A stretch of 64,000 nucleotides of DNA, taken from assembly GCA_964559175.1 (NCBI GenBank), contig CAZLGT010000016.1, positions 1 through 64,000 of the forward strand, given 5' to 3'. How positions within the stretch are numbered: position 1 is the first letter of the stretch; each line of letters begins with the position of its first letter. Below, piece by piece: positions 1-8,382 of the stretch. The notes under the pieces were generated by a model, which did no database searches, had not been told where the DNA came from, and saw nothing but the letters and a program-made list of their open reading frames with translations. Both the position numbers and the translations under genes were made by a program. Source of the DNA: Mariniphaga sp964559175 (GTDB lineage: Bacteria; Bacteroidota; Bacteroidia; Bacteroidales; Prolixibacteraceae).

Positions 1-1
1 A

Positions 2-1690
2 CCGAAGGGATATATTTTTGAACCTGGATTTTTTCATAATTTCAAGTATCATGAGAATGAAATTGTATCTTTTTATATCGAGGTAAATGAAAGGGCTGAG
101 TTTGGACATGATAAATATCGACTAAAAATAAATACCTCCGAAATAAAGAATTATGGAATTAATGCAAGAAAGATAACAGGATTTAAAAAGAATAAATTAA
201 CGACTGATTTATCCTTGGTAAAAGTTGAAGGTGACACTTCGGATGGAAAATTTTATGGAATTACTGAGAAATATATTGTTGGAGAACTCAGAGTTAAAAA
301 TGAAAAAATTGAACCTGCCTTACATCGTAGAATAAAGATTTGGGATTTTGAAAAAGAAAACATTCTTAACTATAATGGTCATATTAAACTACATCACTGC
401 CCTACAGGGGAATCATTGGTATTAGATTGTATGAATGATAAACAGCTTTTCGATTGGTTCAGAGATGAATTAAAGAAGGTTGAACCAGATTATGTTAGCT
501 TATTAGATTTTAAAGCAAAATGGAGGACAGAAATACCAAAGCTTTTTACACAAGCTGATAAGGAAAGATATGAAGTTGATAAAGTAAGGTTTGATAGAAT
601 TGAAGAGAAATTTAATTATTTAGATTTATCAATCGCTGATATAAAAACTCTAATTGAAAAATCCGATTCATTGCGAGAAGCATTCAATAAAGCAATAGAA
701 AATCATAAGGAAGAATTAAAAAAGGGGTATAAAACTCAATTTGAAGAATTCCAAAAGGATTTTGAAAAACAAAAAATATTAATTGAAAAACAAATAGTTA
801 CACTACAAGAAAGTAAAATAGAAAAAGAACGTGTGCTTGATTCCTTGAAAAGTGAAATTGAAAGTTTAACTCAGAAAATCGAAAATATCAACCAAAATAA
901 AGAACGAATTCTTGCTGATTTTTCAATAATAAAAGATGTTTTTTCTAATAAAGATAAACCAGAAAAAACAAAAAATCAGGATTCATATTTAATTGAAAGT
1001 TATGACACGGAAAACGAATCAGTCACGTATCAAATTGGGAAAACAAAAGAACAATTTCTTTTAGATTTTCAATCTCAGCTTTGGAGAAATTCCATTTTTC
1101 CAAATTTTGCAAATAAAATGTCAAATATAATGTCAGTTTATAAAGCAGTTTTTGTTAAAGATATTAGATTAGGATTGTCTTACGCTGCAACAACAAACAA
1201 TGCCTTATATATTATTCAGCAAGTTGAACCTGATTGGTTGCACTTTAGTGATTTCTGGAATAACGGTTTAGGTGCAATCTGGCAATCGGCTCATAAATAT
1301 CCGGAAAAGTTGCATTTTTTATTTTTAGAGGATATAAATATGTCAAGTCCTGAATGCTTTGCCAGACCTTTATTAGATATGATAACTGGTATAAGAAAGC
1401 TAATTCCTTTTGGGAAAACTCCTTATCCTGAAAATTTAAAAATAATTGCCACAAAAATATCCACAGAAAATCCTGAGATAGGACTTCCACTTAATGAACA
1501 AACTTTTAAAGGATGGGGATGCGTTGGTTTTAAGGGAGACATTTATAAAAAGTCGGAAGAAGAATATAAATCGCTACCAGGCATTTTTAGCACAAAGACT
1601 ATCCAAAGTTTTGCATTAGATAATGCAGAAATTGAAATGATTCAATCTGATGTTAAAAGTGAGTTTAATAGTCTTTTTGACGTAGAATAA
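2..1690 (+). CDS. Coiled-coil protein with AAA+-like C-terminal domain, 5' end outside window
   Basis: The frame is open from the first bases of the window, so the start lies outside it; at least 562 residues are present. An ATG-less TTG at 215 is only an internal codon. A long charged coiled coil (about residues 225-320, rich in E, K and Q) separates an N-terminal region from a C-terminal domain. That domain has a hydrophobic strand ending in FLEDINM, like a Walker B, followed by PENLKIIAT, like the sensor-1 strand of McrB-type AAA+ proteins. I see no intact Walker A GxxGxGK[ST], so it may be a degenerate ATPase (inference). The stop overlaps the next start (TAATG). The operon is markedly AT-richer than the DNA after 7.8 kb. 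Function unknown; by context, a partner of the helicase two genes downstream. Confidence 0.75.
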   Translation, partial: PKGYIFEPGFFHNFKYHENEIVSFYIEVNERAEFGHDKYRLKINTSEIKNYGINARKITGFKKNKLTTDLSLVKVEGDTSDGKFYGITEKYIVGELRVKNEKIEPALHRRIKIWDFEKENILNYNGHIKLHHCPTGESLVLDCMNDKQLFDWFRDELKKVEPDYVSLLDFKAKWRTEIPKLFTQADKERYEVDKVRFDRIEEKFNYLDLSIADIKTLIEKSDSLREAFNKAIENHKEELKKGYKTQFEEFQKDFEKQKILIEKQIVTLQESKIEKERVLDSLKSEIESLTQKIENINQNKERILADFSIIKDVFSNKDKPEKTKNQDSYLIESYDTENESVTYQIGKTKEQFLLDFQSQLWRNSIFPNFANKMSNIMSVYKAVFVKDIRLGLSYAATTNNALYIIQQVEPDWLHFSDFWNNGLGAIWQSAHKYPEKLHFLFLEDINMSSPECFARPLLDMITGIRKLIPFGKTPYPENLKIIATKISTENPEIGLPLNEQTFKGWGCVGFKGDIYKKSEEEYKSLPGIFSTKTIQSFALDNAEIEMIQSDVKSEFNSLFDVE

Positions 1691-2577
1691 TGCAAAACTA
1701 TTTTCATATGCAAGCATTATTATTAAAGTGGCATAAACATCACGTTTTGTGCTCAATAGAGCAAATTCGAAATGCTAGCACCAACTTATTGTTTAGTTTT
1801 AATTTCGAAACAAGCTATCCACTTTTCAAAGTATTTTTTCCCTTGGTTAGGCGGGGTTTTGTTGAATTTTGTGGAGATGGTAAATATCAGATTACTAAAC
1901 CAACCATTCTATATTATAAAAAAGAACAGGTCTCAGTTGGATTAAACCTGTTAAATGAACAAAAAAGAATAATTGAAACTCAATTTGAAATAATCAACAT
2001 TGATAATTTCGAGGTAATAAGATTTAAATCTGAGCTAAATAAAATCAAACTGTTTTGTAAAATTAGTAATTGTGAATATTCCGAACCAAATGTACCGGAA
2101 ATATTATCGAACTTTCCAAAAATTTCTGATATAGTTGAAAAATTTGAAAGAGCAAGTATTACTTCTTCGGGTGAATATTATGATGTAAAAAAACATCGCT
2201 GGAAAAAGAATAAAAATCAAACAACTGGTGTTTTCCGATTATCAGATGACGCTCAAAAATTTTATTTAAGGACAAAGAAGGAAGATTTACAAATACCAGA
2301 TTACAAAATAAATCCTGAAGCAAGACCCATTTCGGAGTGTTTCCAAGCAGCAATAGATAACTTTGATTTTTTATATTACGATAAAGAAAACAAGGTGTTA
2401 ACGGTTAAAGACATCAATATCCCAATTCTTATTGACCGTGTTTTACGAATGGCTTCATTACCAAACGCTATAGGCGTTAAGGAAGAAAACAGGAAAACCA
2501 TATATGAAAATATTTCCCTTTCAGCGGTCAAACAATTGAGTAGAATTTTTGAAACACAAGTAAAAATTGAAGCATGA
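1690..2577 (+). CDS. Unknown protein in helicase operon, possible winged-helix N-terminus
   Basis: A 295-residue protein I do not recognise. The first 75 residues read like a small helical domain followed by a basic strand-turn-strand (FPLVRRGFVEFCGDGKYQI), which would fit a winged-helix DNA- or protein-binding fold, but this is inference. The rest is mixed helix/strand with many Lys and Glu and no catalytic signature. No signal peptide or membrane segment, so cytoplasmic. Its ATG overlaps the previous stop by one base, and its TGA overlaps the helicase ATG (ATGA). Three genes coupled this way are probably made in fixed ratio and may form one complex. Composition matches its two neighbours and not the genes after 7.8 kb, suggesting they moved together. 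Confidence 0.7.
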   Translation: MQNYFHMQALLLKWHKHHVLCSIEQIRNASTNLLFSFNFETSYPLFKVFFPLVRRGFVEFCGDGKYQITKPTILYYKKEQVSVGLNLLNEQKRIIETQFEIINIDNFEVIRFKSELNKIKLFCKISNCEYSEPNVPEILSNFPKISDIVEKFERASITSSGEYYDVKKHRWKKNKNQTTGVFRLSDDAQKFYLRTKKEDLQIPDYKINPEARPISECFQAAIDNFDFLYYDKENKVLTVKDINIPILIDRVLRMASLPNAIGVKEENRKTIYENISLSAVKQLSRIFETQVKIEA

Positions 2578-5500
2578 ATAATCCCATAAAAATTTGGCGG
2601 GAACTTAGAGATATATATTTAAAATACATTGATAGTGGATTGCCACTTATCAATAAAAACCTATCTTCAGAAAGAAGAAAATTGTATGAACAACCAGGTG
2701 CAATTTGCCAACCTCCCATTATTGAATTAGTTCCTCGTTATAAGGAAGTAGCTACATTACTTGAAGCATGTGTAAACTTAAAAATTGATTGTGAATTTGC
2801 CGAATTTGCAAAATGTGGTCTTTTCCCAGATTTTAATGGAGTTGAACGAATGCTTTATAAGCATCAAAAAGATGCATTACAATTTGCACTTTCTGAACGC
2901 AAACATATTGTAGCCACTACTGGGACGGGGTCTGGTAAAACAGAGTGTTTTCTATTACCAACAATTGCAGATTTAGTAGTTGAATCAAAAAGATGGGATA
3001 ATAACAGAACAAGAGCGGTCAGAACTTTAATTCTTTATCCCTTAAATGCATTGGCTGAGGACCAAATGATTCGCTTAAGAAAATCTTTAAACAGTACTAA
3101 TTCAAACGATAAAGGTGCCCGAGACTGGCTGGATAAGAACAGAGAAGGTCATCGATTCTATTTTGGCAGATACACAGGAAAAACACCTGTAAGTGGAAAG
3201 AAAGATAAAAGGATTACCGAATTCAATAAAGAAAAAGAAAAGCATATAAATGATTGGAATGCTGCAAAAAATGCTTCTGTCCAATCTGGCAATGAAGATT
3301 TACTTTATCATGTTCCATGCATGGATGAAAATTCAGCAGAAATGTGGGATAGATGGTCAATGCAGGATAATCCTCCTGATGTTTTAATTACCAATTACAG
3401 CATGTTAAATATTATGCTGCTGCGTAAACAGGAGGAGCCAATTTTTGAAAAGACGAAACAATGGTTAGCTGAAGACAGGCAAAATAATATTTTCCATCTT
3501 GTTGTAGATGAAATGCACACCTATAGAGGAACAGCAGGAACTGAAGTTGCTTATTTGTTGAGGTTGCTTTTAGATAAGTTGGGATTAAACCCAGATAGTC
3601 CACAAATACAGTTTCTTGCATCAAGTGCTTCTATGCAGGAAAACGATAAAACGAAAGATTATTTGTGTTCTTTCTTTGGAGTAGAAAGAAACAGCTATGC
3701 TGTCAAATTTGAGCTACTTTCTAATCCACCACATAAATTAATCAAAAATGTGCCATCCGTAAATTTACCTCAAAATAAATTTGCAGAGTTTGCAATTAAC
3801 TCTCGTAATCGTGGAATTAGAAAGTCCGTTTTGGAGTTTAAAACAAAAGAAAATTGTGAATCTGTTGAAAAAATACTTGATAAATATAAAATTATCGATT
3901 GGTTAAAATATGTAATGCAAAACGATGATGGTGAGTTGATTGCACAAAAAACGACAGAACTTACATCTAAACTCTTTACAATAATAACTCAAATGTCAGA
4001 AGATGCATTAGAAGGAATATTACTCTTGCTATGTGAAGGGAAAGATGATAATAATGTAACTATTCAGCCAATAAGATCGCATAATTTTTTTAGAAATATA
4101 GATGGATTATGGGCGTGTTCAAATCCAAAATGTACTGAGATAGAAAAAGAATTTCGGTGGGAAGAAAGAAAAATTGGAAAATTATATAGGGGACCAGGAA
4201 AAACCGTTTGTAATTGTGGTGGCAAAATTCTGGAAGCTCTTATTTGCAGAAGCTGTGGAGAGATATTTCTTTCTGGTTACAGAGTAAAAGAAGCAGGAGA
4301 AGAATTTCTGGTTTCAAACATATCAAAATCCATAGACAATGAAGGATTAGCTGTTTTATGGACAAAAGATGGGATTAGCAAAGAAATTCAAGATAAAACA
4401 AATTGGAGAAATACCGAGTACCATTGCCTTACTGGAAAATATAATGTAACAAGAAATGGTAATTCTGCCATTTTTCTACCAGACACTGATTACTTAATAG
4501 AATTCCCTAATTATTGTCCTAATTGTCATTTAGATTATAAAATAAAAGATAAACATTCATTATCTCCTATATCAAAACATGCCACTGGGGTTCAGAAAGT
4601 TAATCAAGTTATGGCAGATGCAATGATGCGGACAATGAAAGAAAACAATATTATAAGCCCAAAATTGGTTTTGTTTTCTGATAGTCGGCAGGCAGCAGCA
4701 AAGCTTTCAGCAGGTATCGAATTAGACCATTATCGTGATGTTTTAAGACAGACAGTTCTAAACTCGTTGCAGAGTGAAGATATAAATATATACGTCCTGA
4801 ATAAATTCAGAAAAGAAGGTGCTGGAAACCTAAACGAAGAAGAAAAATATGTTTTTAAGAAATTACGTGAAAGCGAATACTACAATCGTATTATAAGTAA
4901 TATTCGAGATGAAAAGGATGGTCTGCTAAATGATTCCGAAACTGAGCAGTTGAATGCCTTTTTTAATACACAATTACCCGAACTAAAAATAATAGAAGAT
5001 AAGGTTTGGAAAAGAATAGCCTCATTGGGAATGAATCCTGCTGGTCCAAATCCTTCCTTTATAACCCGTGCCAGCACCGAGTGGAAAGAATTATTTGACT
5101 GGAATACAAAACCAATAAAAAGAATTGACTCTGGAGACCAAATACGTTTCTTTGAAGATATTATATACAAATGTAACATTGAACAACTTGTAACCATTTT
5201 CGCACATAAGAATCGTTCCTTTGAATCTCTAAAATTGGGATACGTAACTGCAAATATTTCAGCAGCGGATGATAAATTTTCTCAATTTGTAGATGTTGCG
5301 ATACGATTGCTTGGTGAAAGCTGGAAGATTGATGGGTATGAATCAAAATATCCAAGACAAAGCTTTCCAAAATCATTGTGGAATTATGCAAAATCAGTCT
5401 ATAAAGATATCAATAGAGCCGGTAAACGTCCAAATATGGATAGACTGCAAGAGTTATTGGAAAACAGATATATAATTAAAAAAGATGAGAAAGTCTTAAC

Positions 5501-7790
5501 AGGTAGAAATTTATTTTTCAAAAAATCAGGAGAAAATGATGAAATATGGGTTTGTGATAAATGTAATACTATTCATTTGCATCCATCATGCGGAACCTGC
5601 TCAAATTGCTGTAATAAGAGCTTAATAGTAAAAATAAATACGCCAAATGATAACGACAATCAGGAAGATTACTACTCTTATCTTGCCACAAAGGCAGAAC
5701 CATATCGATTACATTGCGAGGAACTGACCGGACAAACATCAAAAGATGATTCATCAAAACGTCAACGTTTGTTTCAGCAGATTTTTTTAGAAAATGAAAA
5801 TCCTTTGGTTGATGAAATAGATTTGTTAAGTGTAACTACTACTATGGAGGCAGGCGTTGATATTGGTTCATTATCTACAGTAATGATGGGAAATGTTCCT
5901 CCACAACGTTTTAATTATCAACAACGGGTTGGTCGGGCAGGAAGACGTGGACATGCTTTATCAATCGCTTTAACCGTTGCTAAGGCTAATAGCCATGACC
6001 AAACACATTATTTCCAGACTGAACGTATGGTTTCAGCTAAACCAAGTGACCCTTATTTGGAAATCCATAGTAGTGAAATTGCTGAAAGAATGATAATAAG
6101 GCAAGTATTACAGAAATCTTTTGAAACAATTAATTTGGGAGAAAACGCTTCAGATAATGTTCATGGTGAATTTGGAATGGATTATAAATGGAAAGAGAAT
6201 AGAGAAGCAGTTTTAAAATGGATAAGTAATAATCCACAGGAAATAACAAAAATAATAGATTGTGTTTCAAAAGAAACTGATTTAAATAAATCGAAAAATG
6301 AAATTGGAAATTATATAAAATCGGATTTAGTTGAGTATATAGATAAAATTGTTGCCAATAAATTTGATTTTCCTCAGAAAGCTCTTGGTGAAAAATTATC
6401 TAATGCAGGCCTGTTACCTATGTTTGGCTTTCCTACCAGAGTACGACTATTATATCAAGAAATACCCAAAAAATTACCACCTGTTGAAGTTGTTGACAGA
6501 AATTTAGACATAGCTATTAGTTCATTTGCACCTGGAAGTGAAATCGTTAAAGATAAAAAGGTTTTAACATCAGTTGGTTTTGTTTCCTATGAAAAAATTT
6601 TCGGAAAAGTAGAAGAAAAGTCTGGGTTGAACGAATTGGATAAGAAAGTGCAAATTTGCCAGATGTGTGGTTTTACTACAGTATCAGATACACAGTATAC
6701 CGAGTGCCCACAGTGCAAAGGTCAATCAATTGAAAACGTTAGAGCATGTTCCCCTATTGGATTTTGCGTAGACTTTGAGGCAGAAACAAAAGATTTTAAT
6801 GGTCGTTTTGATTTTATGCCATTTTCTACATCTGTTTCTCTTGATGCTGAATCAAAACTAGATTACCCGTTTACTATTAAGAATCTCCAAATTCACACGA
6901 ATATTCTACCCAAAAATGGAATAGTACATCAAATAAATAATAATGATGGCAATCTTTTTAAAATTGGAAACTTAAAAGGAACTAAACAATATGTTGCAAG
7001 GTCTGCTTTCGACATACAGAAACAACAGTCTTTACAGATTTATAATGAGAAAAACTATGCTTTAATTGCTTCAAAAACGACTGGCGTTTTAACAGCAAAT
7101 ATTAAAGCGAAAAATGATAAATTAGATTTATCCCCACTTCAGGCAAATAAAAAAAATTATCAAGAAATTAAAGGTGCATTTATTTCCTGGGGTTATTTAC
7201 TTCAAAAAGCTGTTTGTGATTTTCTTGATATTGAGACAAGTGAAATAGAAGTGGGTTTTCATATTAATAAAGAACAAAATGGAGAAGTATTTCTTGTTGA
7301 ACGTTTGGAAAATGGTGCTGGCTATTGCAACTATCTTAGTGGACGAATTCACAAAGACGTTCCGTATAAGGCATTAATTGAACCTTTTTTACCTGAAAGT
7401 GAGTTGTACAAATTTTTAACTGACTCGGAAAAACATCTATCCCAATGTACAAGTTCTTGCTATGATTGTTTACGTGACTTTTATAATCAACAGCATCATG
7501 GTATTTTAGATTGGCGCTTGGGACTGGATTTGGCACGAATATCAAATGATAAAGATATTTTTATTGATTTCTCAAGCACATATTGGATGCACTATCTTAG
7601 GAATTTAGCTAACAGTTTCCATCGCTCTCAAGAAGTACAGAATAATCTTTATATTATTAAGAACAGACGTAAGAAAATATTAATAGTACATCCTTTCTGG
7701 AGTAAAAAATATATTGCTGAGATAAGTGATAAATTTGATTTTGACATAGATGTTAATATTATTGAGGTAACTAAAATTATTAAAGAATGA
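2574..7790 (+). CDS. Large SF2 helicase with DUF1998 C-terminal domain (DruE/DISARM-like)
   Basis: A 1738-residue superfamily 2 helicase. Motifs in order: a Q-like MLYKHQKDAL, Walker A TGTGSGKT (about 116-123), motif Ia YPLNALAEDQ, TNYSML, Walker B DEMH (312-315), motif III SSAS, motif IV FSDSRQAA, motif V TTTMEAGVDIG, and motif VI QQRVGRAGRRG (1116-1126). All catalytic residues look intact. Between and after the motor lobes are Cys-rich zinc-binding clusters, and the C-terminus carries the DUF1998 signature CTSSCYDCLRD (1625-1635) followed by LDW. MrfA/YprA helicases share this layout but are less than half as long; this size is typical of DruE of Druantia defence systems. Last gene of a three-gene coupled operon. 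An ATP-driven nucleic-acid translocase is well supported; the anti-phage role is inferred from architecture and neighbourhood. Confidence 0.88.
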   Translation: MNNPIKIWRELRDIYLKYIDSGLPLINKNLSSERRKLYEQPGAICQPPIIELVPRYKEVATLLEACVNLKIDCEFAEFAKCGLFPDFNGVERMLYKHQKDALQFALSERKHIVATTGTGSGKTECFLLPTIADLVVESKRWDNNRTRAVRTLILYPLNALAEDQMIRLRKSLNSTNSNDKGARDWLDKNREGHRFYFGRYTGKTPVSGKKDKRITEFNKEKEKHINDWNAAKNASVQSGNEDLLYHVPCMDENSAEMWDRWSMQDNPPDVLITNYSMLNIMLLRKQEEPIFEKTKQWLAEDRQNNIFHLVVDEMHTYRGTAGTEVAYLLRLLLDKLGLNPDSPQIQFLASSASMQENDKTKDYLCSFFGVERNSYAVKFELLSNPPHKLIKNVPSVNLPQNKFAEFAINSRNRGIRKSVLEFKTKENCESVEKILDKYKIIDWLKYVMQNDDGELIAQKTTELTSKLFTIITQMSEDALEGILLLLCEGKDDNNVTIQPIRSHNFFRNIDGLWACSNPKCTEIEKEFRWEERKIGKLYRGPGKTVCNCGGKILEALICRSCGEIFLSGYRVKEAGEEFLVSNISKSIDNEGLAVLWTKDGISKEIQDKTNWRNTEYHCLTGKYNVTRNGNSAIFLPDTDYLIEFPNYCPNCHLDYKIKDKHSLSPISKHATGVQKVNQVMADAMMRTMKENNIISPKLVLFSDSRQAAAKLSAGIELDHYRDVLRQTVLNSLQSEDINIYVLNKFRKEGAGNLNEEEKYVFKKLRESEYYNRIISNIRDEKDGLLNDSETEQLNAFFNTQLPELKIIEDKVWKRIASLGMNPAGPNPSFITRASTEWKELFDWNTKPIKRIDSGDQIRFFEDIIYKCNIEQLVTIFAHKNRSFESLKLGYVTANISAADDKFSQFVDVAIRLLGESWKIDGYESKYPRQSFPKSLWNYAKSVYKDINRAGKRPNMDRLQELLENRYIIKKDEKVLTGRNLFFKKSGENDEIWVCDKCNTIHLHPSCGTCSNCCNKSLIVKINTPNDNDNQEDYYSYLATKAEPYRLHCEELTGQTSKDDSSKRQRLFQQIFLENENPLVDEIDLLSVTTTMEAGVDIGSLSTVMMGNVPPQRFNYQQRVGRAGRRGHALSIALTVAKANSHDQTHYFQTERMVSAKPSDPYLEIHSSEIAERMIIRQVLQKSFETINLGENASDNVHGEFGMDYKWKENREAVLKWISNNPQEITKIIDCVSKETDLNKSKNEIGNYIKSDLVEYIDKIVANKFDFPQKALGEKLSNAGLLPMFGFPTRVRLLYQEIPKKLPPVEVVDRNLDIAISSFAPGSEIVKDKKVLTSVGFVSYEKIFGKVEEKSGLNELDKKVQICQMCGFTTVSDTQYTECPQCKGQSIENVRACSPIGFCVDFEAETKDFNGRFDFMPFSTSVSLDAESKLDYPFTIKNLQIHTNILPKNGIVHQINNNDGNLFKIGNLKGTKQYVARSAFDIQKQQSLQIYNEKNYALIASKTTGVLTANIKAKNDKLDLSPLQANKKNYQEIKGAFISWGYLLQKAVCDFLDIETSEIEVGFHINKEQNGEVFLVERLENGAGYCNYLSGRIHKDVPYKALIEPFLPESELYKFLTDSEKHLSQCTSSCYDCLRDFYNQQHHGILDWRLGLDLARISNDKDIFIDFSSTYWMHYLRNLANSFHRSQEVQNNLYIIKNRRKKILIVHPFWSKKYIAEISDKFDFDIDVNIIEVTKIIKE

Positions 7791-8030
7791 GCTTTTTGCA
7801 TATTCCTGCGTGGATAATTCGGACCAACCTGCCCCCCTAATTCGCTCCAAAACGGGTCCTCTCCGGCAAGGGCATTTTTCCCGCCCCGGCAAAAACACCA
7901 CCTTACCACACAAAATCAGATTTGGAATTCCAGGAAAAAAGAAAATCCATGCTTGCCCTTGTCGAGTCCTGACACCTTCCCCTGTTAATAACTTTCGCAA
8001 AAATGGTTATGAAAAAAGAAAATGAATCTG
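7791..8030. other. Non-coding junction between two defence modules
   Basis: About 240 bases between the helicase stop and the restriction-modification promoter. The sequence turns abruptly from AT-rich to balanced/GC-richer at about 7,800. Short open frames exist on both strands but overlap one another, have no family resemblance and look like chance. I see no tRNA, integrase, obvious direct repeat or T-tailed hairpin. It is the likely boundary between two separately acquired segments. Confidence 0.5.
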
Positions 8031-8070
8031 TAGTTTTGGACAAATTATGTCTAAAATATTTCAGTCTAAA
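8031..8070 (+). promoter_or_regulatory. Promoter and controller-protein operator of the R-M operon
   Basis: A Bacteroidota -7 box TAGTTTTG (8031-8038) is overlapped by an inverted repeat, TTTTGGAC (8034-8041) and GTCTAAAA (8049-8056), 7 of 8 pairs matching around a 7-bp spacer. A further direct copy of GTCTAAA lies at 8064-8070. Repeats of this kind upstream of a small HTH gene in an R-M operon are typical operators for the controller protein. I see no good -33 TTTG. Transcription would begin near 8045, which favours the ATG at 8074 over that at 8047. Confidence 0.5.
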
Positions 8071-8073
8071 TGT

Positions 8074-8382
8074 ATGCTGTCGATAGGAGAACAAATAAGA
8101 AAGCTGCGGGAAGACCGGGGGTTGCCGTTACGGAAAGTTGCTGCTGAACTGGATATTGACCAGTCTGTATTAAGCAAAATTGAAAGAGGGGAACGGCAAG
8201 CCTCAAAAAAACAGATCATCCGGGTTGCCCGTATTTTCAACGCGAACGAAAAAGAAATGCTCATTAATTACCTGAGCGATAAAGTGCTTTATGATTTGAG
8301 AGATGAAAATTTAGCGCCAGACGCTTTAAAGGTGGCCGAAAAGAAAATGAAGTACCTGATTAAAAATAAAAATGGTAAATAA
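8074..8382 (+). CDS. XRE-family HTH regulator, probable R-M controller protein
   Basis: A short helix-turn-helix protein, 102 residues from the ATG at 8074; an in-frame ATG at 8047 would add nine residues. The HTH reads LPLRKVAAELDIDQSVLSKIERG, the classic Cro/C1/XRE pattern, and the domain conventionally starts just after MLSIGEQIRKLRE, which supports 8074. The lysine-rich tail after the HTH is longer than in minimal C proteins. It overlaps the methylase gene by 11 bases. Controller proteins in type II systems delay endonuclease expression until host DNA is methylated; that role here is inferred from position and from the inverted repeat over its promoter. Confidence 0.82.
   Translation: MLSIGEQIRKLREDRGLPLRKVAAELDIDQSVLSKIERGERQASKKQIIRVARIFNANEKEMLINYLSDKVLYDLRDENLAPDALKVAEKKMKYLIKNKNGK

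Noticed and set aside
215..1690. TTG at 215 as the true start of the first gene
   Set aside because: The same frame stays open to base 2 with protein-like sequence, so the gene continues beyond the window edge.
7810..8025. Short frames on both strands in the gap after the helicase gene
   Set aside because: They overlap each other on opposite strands, have no start-site support or family motif, and span the R-M promoter.
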